Source: Paracoccus gahaiensis (GTDB lineage Bacteria; Pseudomonadota; Alphaproteobacteria; Rhodobacterales; Rhodobacteraceae). Taken from it: DNA of 64,000 bases. The stretch lies in NCBI RefSeq assembly GCF_005048225.1, contig NZ_SUNI01000005.1, positions 62,001 to 126,000 on the forward strand. Direction: 5' to 3'. The notes below the pieces were generated by a model. The model saw only the letters and a list, made by a program, of their open reading frames with translations, did not search any database and was not told the DNA's origin. This document shows, piece after piece, positions 28,295 through 35,892 of the stretch (position 1 is the first letter of the stretch; each line of letters begins with the position of its first letter). Position numbers and translations under genes: made by a program.

Positions 28295-28812
28295 CCGGAT
28301 CTGGCGGGGCCGTCATCCGCCCCGCCAGCCCCGACGATCACGACGCCATCTGGCAGATCCTCCGACCCGTCTATCGCGCGGGGAAGACCTACTGCATCCC
28401 CCGTGACATCACGCGCGACGACGCGCTGGCCGACTGGTTCGCCCAGCCCTTCACGGCCTTCGTGGCCGAGGTTGACGGACGCATCTTGGGCACCAGCCAT
28501 GTTGGGGCGAACCGGCCCGGCGGCGGCGCGCATGTGGCCAATGCCTCCTTCGCCACCCATCCCGAGGCGCGGGGACGGGGCCTCGCCCGCGCCTTGGCGC
28601 AGCACGCCCTGTCCTGGGCCCGGGCGCAGGGCTATCGCGCGATGCAGTTCAATTTCGTCGTCTCGACCAATCTGGATGCCGTCCATTTGTGGCAGACGGT
28701 CGGGTTCGGGGTTGTGGGCCGCCTTCCGGGGGCGTTTCTTCATCCGCGACACGGGCCGGTCGATGCGCTGGTCATGTTCCAGACCCTGAAGGGAGACTCC
28801 GATGAGCCTTGA
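28291..28812 (+). CDS. GNAT family N-acetyltransferase
   Basis: The 173-residue protein has the GNAT acetyl-CoA-binding motif A around ATHPEARGRGLARALAQHAL (about 88-108) and the later segment TNLDAVHLWQTVGFGVVGRL. The substrate is unknown. It overlaps the Clp-like gene by 4 bases and fghA by 11, so it is part of the same transcript as the formaldehyde genes. Confidence 0.88.
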   Translation: MTGSGGAVIRPASPDDHDAIWQILRPVYRAGKTYCIPRDITRDDALADWFAQPFTAFVAEVDGRILGTSHVGANRPGGGAHVANASFATHPEARGRGLARALAQHALSWARAQGYRAMQFNFVVSTNLDAVHLWQTVGFGVVGRLPGAFLHPRHGPVDALVMFQTLKGDSDEP

Positions 28813-29635
28813 AACCCTGTCCGAAACCCGCAGCTTCGGCGGCACCCAGGGTGTCTATCGCCATGCCTCGCAGGCGACCGGCACCGACATGACCTTTGCG
28901 GTCTACCTGCCCGAGATGGCCCTGCACGGGCGCGTGCCCGTGCTGTGGTACCTGTCGGGCCTGACCTGCACCCATGACAACGCCATGACCAAGGCCGCCG
29001 CCCAGCAATGGTGCGACGAGGCGGGCATCGCCATCGTCTTTCCCGACACCTCGCCGCGCGGCGAGGGCGTCGCCAATGACGAGGCCTATGATCTGGGGCA
29101 GGGCGCGGGCTTCTATGTCAACGCCACCCAGGACCCGTGGAAGACGCATTTCCAAATGTGGGATTACATCACCGCCGAGCTGCCCGATTTGGTGGCCGAG
29201 AACTTCGCCATCGATGCCGATGCGATGGGGATCACCGGGCATTCGATGGGCGGGCATGGCGCGCTGACCATCGCGATGACCCATCCCGACCGCTACAAGT
29301 CGGTCTCGGCCTTCTCGCCCATCGCCAATCCGACGGAATCGGACTGGGGCCGCAAGCAGCTGACCGCCTATCTGGGCGAGGATCGCGACACCTGGCGGGC
29401 GCATGACGCCTCGATCCTGATGGCCGAGCGGGGCTATCCCGGCGAGGTGCTGATCGATCAGGGCGCCAATGACCAGTTCCTGGACCTGCTGCGCCCCGAA
29501 TCGTTGGCCCATGCGATGATGGCCCGCCGCCAGCCGGGGCAGTTCCGGATGCAGCCGGGCTATGACCACAGCTACTTCTTCGTGCAGAGTTTCATGGCCG
29601 ATCACGTGTTCTGGCATGCGGAACGGCTGATCTGA
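28802..29635 (+). CDS. fghA: S-formylglutathione hydrolase
   Basis: The 277-residue esterase-D family protein has the nucleophile elbow GHSMGGHGAL (about 146-155), the oxyanion region LSGLTCTHDN and a C-terminal GYDHSYFFVQSF with the catalytic His. It hydrolyses S-formylglutathione to formate and glutathione, ending the pathway started by gfa and adhC. It lies directly upstream of xoxF, linking methanol and formaldehyde oxidation. Confidence 0.96.
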   Translation: MSLETLSETRSFGGTQGVYRHASQATGTDMTFAVYLPEMALHGRVPVLWYLSGLTCTHDNAMTKAAAQQWCDEAGIAIVFPDTSPRGEGVANDEAYDLGQGAGFYVNATQDPWKTHFQMWDYITAELPDLVAENFAIDADAMGITGHSMGGHGALTIAMTHPDRYKSVSAFSPIANPTESDWGRKQLTAYLGEDRDTWRAHDASILMAERGYPGEVLIDQGANDQFLDLLRPESLAHAMMARRQPGQFRMQPGYDHSYFFVQSFMADHVFWHAERLI

Positions 29636-29659
29636 GGCGATTGCCGAAAATTCCCGGAA

Positions 29660-29703
29660 CCCCTGCCGTTTAACCATAAGACTTTAGGGGCAAATGGCAG
29701 GGG
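29660..29703. repeat. Spaced inverted repeat in the fghA-xoxF intergenic region
   Basis: CCCCTGCC (29660-29667) and GGCAGGGG (29696-29703) are perfect inverted 8-mers 28 bases apart, in the 170-base gap before xoxF. A TTGACG at 29710-29715 follows. The spacing suits two half-sites for a response regulator or a long-loop hairpin after fghA; neither is proven. Confidence 0.4.
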
Positions 29704-29805
29704 CGTCGATTGACGCAAGGGGGTGCGCGACCAACACTCGTCCTATGGATAGTCGCGGATGGAGGAACTCCGTGGCACTGCATCCAGCGAGCGGAGGAGC
29801 ACTCG

Positions 29806-31608
29806 ATGAAACATCTCTTGAACAGCGCGGCTGTCGCGCTGATTCTGACTGGCGCGTCTGCATATGCGAACGAAAGCGTCCTGACCGAAACCGCCAAGCC
29901 CGAGCAATGGGCGATCCAGACCGGCGACTATGCCAACCAGCGCTATTCCGAACTTGACCAGATCACGCGCGAGAACGTGGGCGATCTGCGGGTGGCCTGG
30001 ACCTTCTCGACCGGCGTTCTGCGCGGGCACGAGGGCGGGCCGCTGGTCATCGGCGACATCATGTATGTCCACACGCCCTTCCCCAACAACATCTTTGCGC
30101 TGGACCTGTCGGACAACGGCCGCATCCTGTGGCGGCACACCCCCCAGCAGGACCCCGAGGTCATCGCGGTCATGTGCTGCGACACCGTCTATCGCGGCGT
30201 GGCCTATGCCGATGGGCTGATCATCAGCCACCAGGCCGACACCACGCTGGTGGCGTTGGACGCGATGACCGGCGAGGTCAAGTGGTCGGTCCAGACCGGC
30301 GATCCGGCCATCGGCGAGACGAACACCGCGACCGTGATGCCCGTGGGCGACAAGGTCCTGGTCGGCGTCTCGGGCGGCGAATACGGCGTGCGCGGTCGCA
30401 TCACGGCCTACAACCTCTCCGACGGCACCGAGGCATGGAAAGCCTATTCCACCGGTCCCGACGAAGAGATGCTGGTCAATGCCGAGACCACAATGCATCT
30501 GGGCGAGCCCATCGGCGCCGACAGCTCGCTGAACAGCTGGGAAGGCGACCAGTGGAAGATCGGCGGCGGCTCGACCTGGGGCTGGTTCAGCTATGACCCA
30601 GATCTGAACCTGGTCTATTACGGCACCGGCAACCCCTCGACCTGGAACCCCAGCCAGCGTCCCGGCGACAACCGCTGGTCCATGACGATCATGGCCCGCG
30701 ACGCCGATACCGGCGAGGCGAAGTGGTTCTACCAGAAGACGCCCCATGACGAATGGGACTATGATGGCGTGAACGAGAACATCCTCGTCGACAAGGAGAT
30801 CGACGGCGAGATGCGCAAGCTGCTGGTCAACTTCGACCGGAACGGCTTTGCCTACACGATGGATCGCGAATCCGGCGAACTGCTGGTGGCCGAGAAGTTC
30901 GACCCGGCCGTGAACTGGGCGACCGAAGTCGACATGGATCCGGAATCGGAAACCTATGGCCGCCCGATGGTCGTGTCGGAATACTCGACCGCGCAGAATG
31001 GCGAAGACACCAACACCACCGGCGTCTGCCCGGCGGCGCTTGGCACCAAGGACCAGCAGCCGGCGTCCTATTCGCCCAAGACCGGTCTGTTCTACGTGCC
31101 GACCAACCACGTCTGCATGGATTACGAACCCTTCCGCGTCGCCTACACGGCGGGCCAGCCCTATGTGGGCGCGACCCTGTCGATGTATCCCGCCCCCGAC
31201 AGCCATGGCGGCATGGGCAACTTCATTGCCTGGGACGCCGTCGCCGGCGAGATCAAGTGGTCCCTGCCCGAGCAGTTCTCGGTCTGGTCAGGTGCCCTGG
31301 CGACTGCGGGCGACGTGGTCTTCTACGGCACGCTGGAGGGCTTCCTGAAAGCCGTCGATGCCGAGACCGGCGAGGAGCTGTACAGCTTCAAGACGCCCTC
31401 GGGCATCATCGGCAACACCATGACCTACGAGCATGACGGCAAGCAGTACATCGCCGTTCTGTCCGGGGTCGGCGGTTGGGCCGGGATCGGTCTGGCGGCA
31501 GGTCTGACGAACCCCAATGACGGTCTGGGTGCCGTGGGCGGCTATGCGGCGCTGAGCGACTATACCGAACTGGGCGGTCAGCTGACCGTGTTCGAACTTC
31601 CCGACTGA
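29806..31608 (+). CDS. xoxF: Lanthanide-dependent PQQ methanol dehydrogenase XoxF
   Basis: The protein has 600 residues from ATG at 29806 (GGAGGAG upstream) with a signal peptide cleaved near residue 22. It is an eight-bladed quinoprotein with the vicinal disulfide Cys124-Cys125 and the motif Asp318-Tyr-Asp320. The second Asp marks lanthanide-type XoxF; calcium MxaF has Ala there. XoxF oxidises methanol to formaldehyde (or formate) in the periplasm and passes electrons to XoxG. The length and the layout with fghA upstream and xoxG-xoxJ downstream agree with the XoxF5 type of Paracoccus. Confidence 0.96.
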   Translation: MKHLLNSAAVALILTGASAYANESVLTETAKPEQWAIQTGDYANQRYSELDQITRENVGDLRVAWTFSTGVLRGHEGGPLVIGDIMYVHTPFPNNIFALDLSDNGRILWRHTPQQDPEVIAVMCCDTVYRGVAYADGLIISHQADTTLVALDAMTGEVKWSVQTGDPAIGETNTATVMPVGDKVLVGVSGGEYGVRGRITAYNLSDGTEAWKAYSTGPDEEMLVNAETTMHLGEPIGADSSLNSWEGDQWKIGGGSTWGWFSYDPDLNLVYYGTGNPSTWNPSQRPGDNRWSMTIMARDADTGEAKWFYQKTPHDEWDYDGVNENILVDKEIDGEMRKLLVNFDRNGFAYTMDRESGELLVAEKFDPAVNWATEVDMDPESETYGRPMVVSEYSTAQNGEDTNTTGVCPAALGTKDQQPASYSPKTGLFYVPTNHVCMDYEPFRVAYTAGQPYVGATLSMYPAPDSHGGMGNFIAWDAVAGEIKWSLPEQFSVWSGALATAGDVVFYGTLEGFLKAVDAETGEELYSFKTPSGIIGNTMTYEHDGKQYIAVLSGVGGWAGIGLAAGLTNPNDGLGAVGGYAALSDYTELGGQLTVFELPD

Positions 31609-31620
31609 GCCTGGGTCTGA

Positions 31621-31645
31621 CGGAACGTCTCATACTTTCGTTCCG
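31621..31645 (+). repeat. Hairpin 1 after xoxF
   Basis: CGGAACG (31621-31627) pairs with CGTTCCG (31639-31645) across an 11-base loop, 12 bases after the xoxF stop. It is the first of two hairpins before xoxG. Confidence 0.45.
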
Positions 31646-31672
31646 CATACGCAGGCGTGATCTGTCAAGGCG

Positions 31673-31706
31673 CCGCCCCGGCGATAAGCTGGGGCGGTTC
31701 CGTTTT
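31673..31706 (+). terminator. Hairpin 2 between xoxF and xoxG, partial terminator or attenuator
   Basis: CCGCCCC (31673-31679) pairs with GGGGCGG (31691-31697) and TTCCGTTTT follows. The structure resembles an intrinsic terminator and could make xoxF mRNA more abundant than the downstream xoxG-xoxJ message. Confidence 0.6.
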
Positions 31707-31741
31707 GAGGAGAGCAGACGGAAAATGGGAGGATATCCGAC

Positions 31742-32404
31742 ATGAAAGCGATCACCAGCCTGACGGCGCTGGCCCTAGGCGCATCCCTGGCGGGTATGGC
31801 TATGGCACAGACCGCACCGGCCCCCGATGCACAGGCCGGCGCCGGAGCGGCAACTGCCGTGTCCGGCGCAACCGAGACCCCGGCGACCGAGAGCGACACT
31901 GCCACCACCGACGAGGCCGCGCCCGAGGAAGCGGGCGCCGAGGTCGAGACCGCCGAGGGCAGCGTGCTGCCCAACGGCCAGGACATGACCCCGGTCGAGG
32001 AGATGGATGGCCGCTGGCGCAACGAGGAAGGCATCCCGACCTTCAAGGTCGAGGAGGGCGTGGTCGATTTCGCCACTTTCAACGGCTTTCGCCGCTATCA
32101 CGCCGAATGCCATGTCTGCCACGGCCCCGATGGCGAGGGCTCGACCTATGCCCCCGCGCTGAAGAACTCGGTGCTGCGGATGGATTACTACGACTTCATG
32201 CAGGTCGTGGCCTCGGGCAAGCAGGGGTCGAACTCGGTGATGCCGGCCTTTGGCACCAACAAGAACGTCTGGTGCTATATCGACGACATCTATGTCTACC
32301 TGCTGGCGCATGGCACCGAGACGATCGGGCGCGGTCGTCCGGCCGAGCGCGGCGACAAATCGGACGAGTATACCGCGCAGGAAGATTCCTGCATGTCCAG
32401 CTGA
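31742..32404 (+). CDS. xoxG: Periplasmic c-type cytochrome XoxG (cytochrome c553i type)
   Basis: The 220-residue protein has a signal peptide (about 1-22), a long Ala/Glu/Thr-rich acidic linker (about 23-75) and one heme motif, CHVCH at 123-127, in a cytochrome c domain (about 105-195). It is the position and type of the cytochrome that accepts electrons from XoxF; in P. denitrificans the equivalent is cytochrome c553i (cycB). GGAGG lies 10 bases upstream. It abuts xoxJ, sharing one base of the stop. Confidence 0.9.
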   Translation: MKAITSLTALALGASLAGMAMAQTAPAPDAQAGAGAATAVSGATETPATESDTATTDEAAPEEAGAEVETAEGSVLPNGQDMTPVEEMDGRWRNEEGIPTFKVEEGVVDFATFNGFRRYHAECHVCHGPDGEGSTYAPALKNSVLRMDYYDFMQVVASGKQGSNSVMPAFGTNKNVWCYIDDIYVYLLAHGTETIGRGRPAERGDKSDEYTAQEDSCMSS

Positions 32405-33222
32405 TGATGCGCCCGCGCATCCTGACAGCGATGGCCCTGGCGGTCGGCATGGCGATGCCGGCCGCAGCGCAGGTGGCCGATCTGCGGTCGACGACCCAGT
32501 TCCGGGTCTGCGCGGACCCGGCAAATGCGCCGATGTCCACGCGCGACGGGACGGGGTTCGAAAACCGGCTGGCCGATCTGTTCGGCCAGCAGCTGGGTCT
32601 TCCGGTCACCTATGACTGGTTTCCCTCGGGGATGGGCTTCATCCAGCGCACCTTGCGGATGGGCACCTGCGATGTGGTGATCGGCTATGCCCAGGGCGAC
32701 GAGCTGGTCCAGAACACCAACCATTACTACACCTCGGTCTATGGGATCGTGACGCGCAAGGACGGCCCGCTGGCGCAGGTGGACCGGCTGACCGATGCCG
32801 CGCTGAAGGATCACGACATCGGCGTGGTCGCTGGCACGCCGCCCGCCACGCATCTGGCCCGCGCGGGGCTGGCGCCCAACATGCGCGGCGCCGATCTGTT
32901 CGTCGACCGCAGGGTCGAGGATCCGATGGGCGACATGCTGGAGGCGGTGCGTGCCGGCGATCTGGGGGCGGCCGTGCTGTGGGGTCCCCTGGCAGGGCCG
33001 CAGGTCAAGGACGATCCCGACCTGCAATTCGTGCCGCTGCTGCACGAGGAGGCCGCGCCGCGCCTGTTCTTCCGCATAACCATGGGCGTCCGGATGGAGG
33101 AGCAGGAATGGAAGCGCGAGCTGAACAGCCTGATCCGCCGCAACCAGGACGACATCAACGCCATCCTGGCCGAGGCGGGCGTGCCCCTGGTCGACGATTA
33201 CGGCCGGGAGCTGCTGCCGTGA
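32404..33222 (+). CDS. xoxJ: XoxJ periplasmic binding-protein-like factor
   Basis: The 272-residue protein has a signal peptide (about 1-24) and a family 3 solute-binding fold with the pattern FRVCADPANAPMS and MGTCDVVIGYAQGDE, typical of the quinoprotein-dehydrogenase-associated MxaJ/XoxJ family. It is thought to help XoxF fold or become active rather than import a solute. The start shares its first base with the xoxG stop; a second ATG directly follows. Its stop overlaps the GTG start of the next gene. Confidence 0.9.
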   Translation: MMRPRILTAMALAVGMAMPAAAQVADLRSTTQFRVCADPANAPMSTRDGTGFENRLADLFGQQLGLPVTYDWFPSGMGFIQRTLRMGTCDVVIGYAQGDELVQNTNHYYTSVYGIVTRKDGPLAQVDRLTDAALKDHDIGVVAGTPPATHLARAGLAPNMRGADLFVDRRVEDPMGDMLEAVRAGDLGAAVLWGPLAGPQVKDDPDLQFVPLLHEEAAPRLFFRITMGVRMEEQEWKRELNSLIRRNQDDINAILAEAGVPLVDDYGRELLP

Positions 33223-33752
33223 TCCGCGCCGTGGCGCTGGCCCTGCTTCTGGCGGGGCCAGTCTGGGCCGAAACGGTCGCCGAACCCTCGGATTATCGCG
33301 GAGAGCCCTATCGCGCCCCGGTCCCGGTCACGCTGGCCGGGGCCGAGGTCATCGGCGCGGACCGGGCCCTTGCGCTGCATGACGAGGGCCGGGCGGCCTT
33401 CCTTGATGTGATGCCCCGCAAGGCCCGCCCCGAGGGGCTGCCCGAGGGGACGATCTGGAACGAGCCCCCTCACCAGACGATCCCCGGCGCGGTCTGGCTG
33501 TGGGATACCGGATATCAGGCGTTGGCCCCCGCCGAAGACGCGCGGCTGCGCGAAGGGCTGACCCGGGCGCAGGAGGGCGATGCCGACCGGCCGCTGGTCA
33601 TTTTCTGTCGCACCGATTGCTGGATGAGCTGGAATGCCGCCAGGCGGGCCGTCGAATGGGGTTTCGATCCGGTGATCTGGTTCCCGGGCGGCTCTGATGC
33701 CTGGGAACAGGCGGGCCGGTCGCTGGTCAGGGCTGAACCGGTCGCCCCGTGA
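33219..33752 (+). CDS. PQQ-dependent catabolism-associated CXXCW protein (rhodanese-like)
   Basis: The protein has 177 residues from GTG at 33219, overlapping the xoxJ stop as GTGA. It has a signal peptide (about 1-17) and a rhodanese-like domain with Cys130-x-x-x-Cys134-Trp135 (CRTDCW), the signature of a family found with PQQ alcohol dehydrogenases. The role is unknown; a periplasmic thiol or sulfur function is suggested by the motif. Its last 26 bases overlap the convergent beta-propeller gene. Confidence 0.85.
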   Translation: MIRAVALALLLAGPVWAETVAEPSDYRGEPYRAPVPVTLAGAEVIGADRALALHDEGRAAFLDVMPRKARPEGLPEGTIWNEPPHQTIPGAVWLWDTGYQALAPAEDARLREGLTRAQEGDADRPLVIFCRTDCWMSWNAARRAVEWGFDPVIWFPGGSDAWEQAGRSLVRAEPVAP

Positions 33753-34659
33753 AACTGCCGAAGGCGCGGGGGCCCGAGGGCATCTCGATCGTCTGCGTGA
33801 TCTGCAGAGTCGTCGCGTCCAGCACGACCAGCGTGTCCGAGTCCCAATTTGCCACCGCCACGCCGCTGCCATCGGGCAGGGCCGCGATTCCCTCGGGGTA
33901 ATCGCCCACCGTCACCTCGTCCAGCACGGCCAGGGTCGTGGCGTCGAAGACGGTCACCGTGCCGTCATACTGGTTCGTCACGAAGCCGCGCCCGGCGGCG
34001 AAGGCCAGCGCATAGGGATGGCTGCCGGTCGCAAGGCTGCCCGTCAGCCGCCCGGTCCCCGGGTCGATCACCGAGACGCTGTCGCCCTGCACATCGGCCG
34101 TGAACAGGCGCCCGTCATGGAAGGTGATGCCGAAGGGATGCGCTCCCGCCGTGGCGACCTGATGCAGGCGCGTGCCGTTGGCCGCGTCGAAGATGCTGAC
34201 CGCGTCGGCATCGCGATCCGCCGTGGCGACCAGCGCGCCATCCTCACTGACGGCGACACCTGCGGGCGCGGCCCCCGTCTCGGCGCTCCAGACCGGCTGC
34301 AGGTCCGCGTCCAGGCGCGTGACCCGGGCGCCGTACCAATCGGTGACCACCACCCCGTCGCCGGCCACCGCCAGCCCGAAGGCCCCGGCGCCCAGATCGG
34401 CCTGCGTCACGGGCCGGGCCTCTTCGTCCAGCACATGCAGGCGCCCGGTCTCGGCGGCGATGACATAGGCCCGCCTCTGCGCCGGAGCATAGGCCACCGG
34501 GGCGGGGGCATCGGGAATGTCGGCCTGTCCGAGGATCGTGCCATCGGCCAGATCGACGACCGACAGCGCATTGCCGTTCTGCGATGTCACGAAGGCAAGA
34601 TCCCCGGACATGGCCGGGGATCCCAAGGCGGCGATCAGCGCCGCCGTCCAGAGGCGCAT
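33727..34659 (-). CDS. Secreted YncE/YVTN-type beta-propeller protein
   Basis: The 310-residue protein has a signal peptide (about 1-18) and about seven repeats of the YVTN/NHL kind (for example NALSVVDLADGTILGQADIP, DSVSVIDPGTGRLTGSLATG and DTLVVLDATTLQITQT). Such propellers bind partner proteins or cofactors in the periplasm. It is the last gene of a minus-strand trio with SRPBCC and DUF3280 genes, and converges on the CXXCW gene with 26 bases of overlap. The function is unknown; the neighbourhood suggests a link to the PQQ/methanol system. Confidence 0.8.
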   Translation of the reverse strand: MRLWTAALIAALGSPAMSGDLAFVTSQNGNALSVVDLADGTILGQADIPDAPAPVAYAPAQRRAYVIAAETGRLHVLDEEARPVTQADLGAGAFGLAVAGDGVVVTDWYGARVTRLDADLQPVWSAETGAAPAGVAVSEDGALVATADRDADAVSIFDAANGTRLHQVATAGAHPFGITFHDGRLFTADVQGDSVSVIDPGTGRLTGSLATGSHPYALAFAAGRGFVTNQYDGTVTVFDATTLAVLDEVTVGDYPEGIAALPDGSGVAVANWDSDTLVVLDATTLQITQTIEMPSGPRAFGSFTGRPVQP

Positions 34660-34663
34660 GGCG

Positions 34664-35221
34664 TTACTCGACCGTGCCGAAGCGTTCGGCCAGCGCCTCC
34701 AGCCCGGCGGTATAGATGCCGTTCACGCCCGCCATCGCGGCGTCGTCGTTCAACTCGGCCGGGGGGTCGTTGTTCGGGAACCCGCGATAGAAGCCGCCGC
34801 GCCACAGGACCTCGGCCTTGCCGTCCACATCCGTGACCGACAGGGTCGAGGAATAGTTCGTCACCGGCAGCACCGCCGTGTCGACCTCGGTGATCATGTA
34901 GCGATAGCTCATCTTCTCGGTGTCGATGCCCATCAGCTCTTCGGTCATCGTGGGCGCGCCCTCGGCGGCCAGGGTCAGCACCCGGGTCGATTCGTCGGGA
35001 ACGTCGGCAGGCGATCCCTCGGGCAGCATCGCGGTCTCGGCCACGGCGGGATGCCAGCTCATGTCGTCGAAGCGGCCGATCACCTCCCAGACCTCGGCGG
35101 GGGTGGCGTCTAGCACGACCGTCTGTTCGGTCTTCAGCCGCGAGGGGCCATGAGCAGTCGCAGCACCCGTCAGGGCCAGGATCGCGCCAAGTGCGCCGGC
35201 CAGAATCGTCGTCGTCCTCAT
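34664..35221 (-). CDS. Secreted SRPBCC (START-like) family protein
   Basis: The protein has 185 residues from ATG at 35221, with a signal peptide (about 1-23, ending ATAHG). The SRPBCC ligand-binding fold is recognisable by TEQTVVLDATPAEVWEVIGR with DDMSWHPAV and a long C-terminal helix. Secreted members occur next to PQQ alcohol dehydrogenase genes; the ligand is unknown. The start overlaps the DUF3280 stop as ATGA. Confidence 0.8.
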   Translation of the reverse strand: MRTTTILAGALGAILALTGAATAHGPSRLKTEQTVVLDATPAEVWEVIGRFDDMSWHPAVAETAMLPEGSPADVPDESTRVLTLAAEGAPTMTEELMGIDTEKMSYRYMITEVDTAVLPVTNYSSTLSVTDVDGKAEVLWRGGFYRGFPNNDPPAELNDDAAMAGVNGIYTAGLEALAERFGTVE

Positions 35222-35733
35222 TTCTTTCGTTCCTCCCGAAAGATTACGTTTCTTAGCAGATAGCTGTAGCCACGCCGGAAGGCGTCGTCGGTATTGCCCC
35301 GGATCTCCACCGACCCGGCCTTCAGCGTCTGGCCGGTCTCGGCGTCGCGCAGGTGCAGGTTGATGGACTGGATCAGGTTCGACACCTTCTGCACCTCGCC
35401 TGCGATGACATAGTCGGACCCCATCTCGCGTGCGATCCGCGCATCTGCCCCGTTGGAATGGACCGGATTGCGGATCGAGGCCACGGCTTCGGCAGGTGGC
35501 TCGGTCAGGGTGAAGCCGCGCTCTGTCAGATCCGCGGCCACGAAATCCTCGGTCATCTCTAGTCGCGTGGTCTCGTCCGCGCGGATCCCGTTGATCGCCC
35601 CTTCGGTCGAGCTGTCGATGTAATGCAGCCCGAACCAGGTGGCCGTCCCGGGCGCGGGCACATTCTGCGCCAAAGCGGGCAGGGGGGCCAGCAGAGCCAG
35701 CGCAAAGGCAAGAGGGGGGCCGATCTGTGTCAT
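35218..35733 (-). CDS. DUF3280 family secreted protein
   Basis: The 171-residue protein has a signal peptide (about 1-22, ALPALAQN). The body, with DYVIAGEVQKVSNLIQSINL and DAETGQTLKAGSVEIRGN, matches the DUF3280 family, which is found near PQQ-dependent alcohol oxidation genes and has no known activity. It heads the minus-strand trio and is divergent from the substrate-binding-protein operon across 159 bases. Confidence 0.78.
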   Translation of the reverse strand: MTQIGPPLAFALALLAPLPALAQNVPAPGTATWFGLHYIDSSTEGAINGIRADETTRLEMTEDFVAADLTERGFTLTEPPAEAVASIRNPVHSNGADARIAREMGSDYVIAGEVQKVSNLIQSINLHLRDAETGQTLKAGSVEIRGNTDDAFRRGYSYLLRNVIFREERKK

Positions 35734-35892
35734 CCTCCGACCATGCGCGCCTGTCCGGCGGGCGTCTATCAGACGAAAGGCGGAAGGCCCCCCGACCTTG
35801 GGATGAGGGAAAACTTCCCGTGTTCGACAGGAACATTAACCGTCTTGCCGCAACGGGAATCACCCCGCACCATGTCGGCAGGGAGAGACAAA
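35734..35892. promoter_or_regulatory. Divergent promoter region between DUF3280 and the ABC-associated operon
   Basis: This 159-base gap must hold promoters for both operons. GGGAA-AAC-TTCCC at 35807-35819 is a short inverted repeat and is more A-rich than its surroundings. No strong -35/-10 pair could be fixed by eye. Confidence 0.35.

Noticed and set aside
29710..29738. Sigma70 promoter TTGACG-N17-AACACT before xoxF
   Set aside because: Only three of six bases match the -10 consensus, so it is not listed as a feature.
29710..29805. N-terminal extension of XoxF to 29710
   Set aside because: The extension is out of character, whereas ATG at 29806 has GGAGGAG upstream and begins a typical signal peptide.
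33196..33872. Minus-strand frame opposite the CXXCW gene
   Set aside because: The plus-strand product has a signal peptide and the family motif, and is coupled to xoxJ; the minus frame has no recognisable content.
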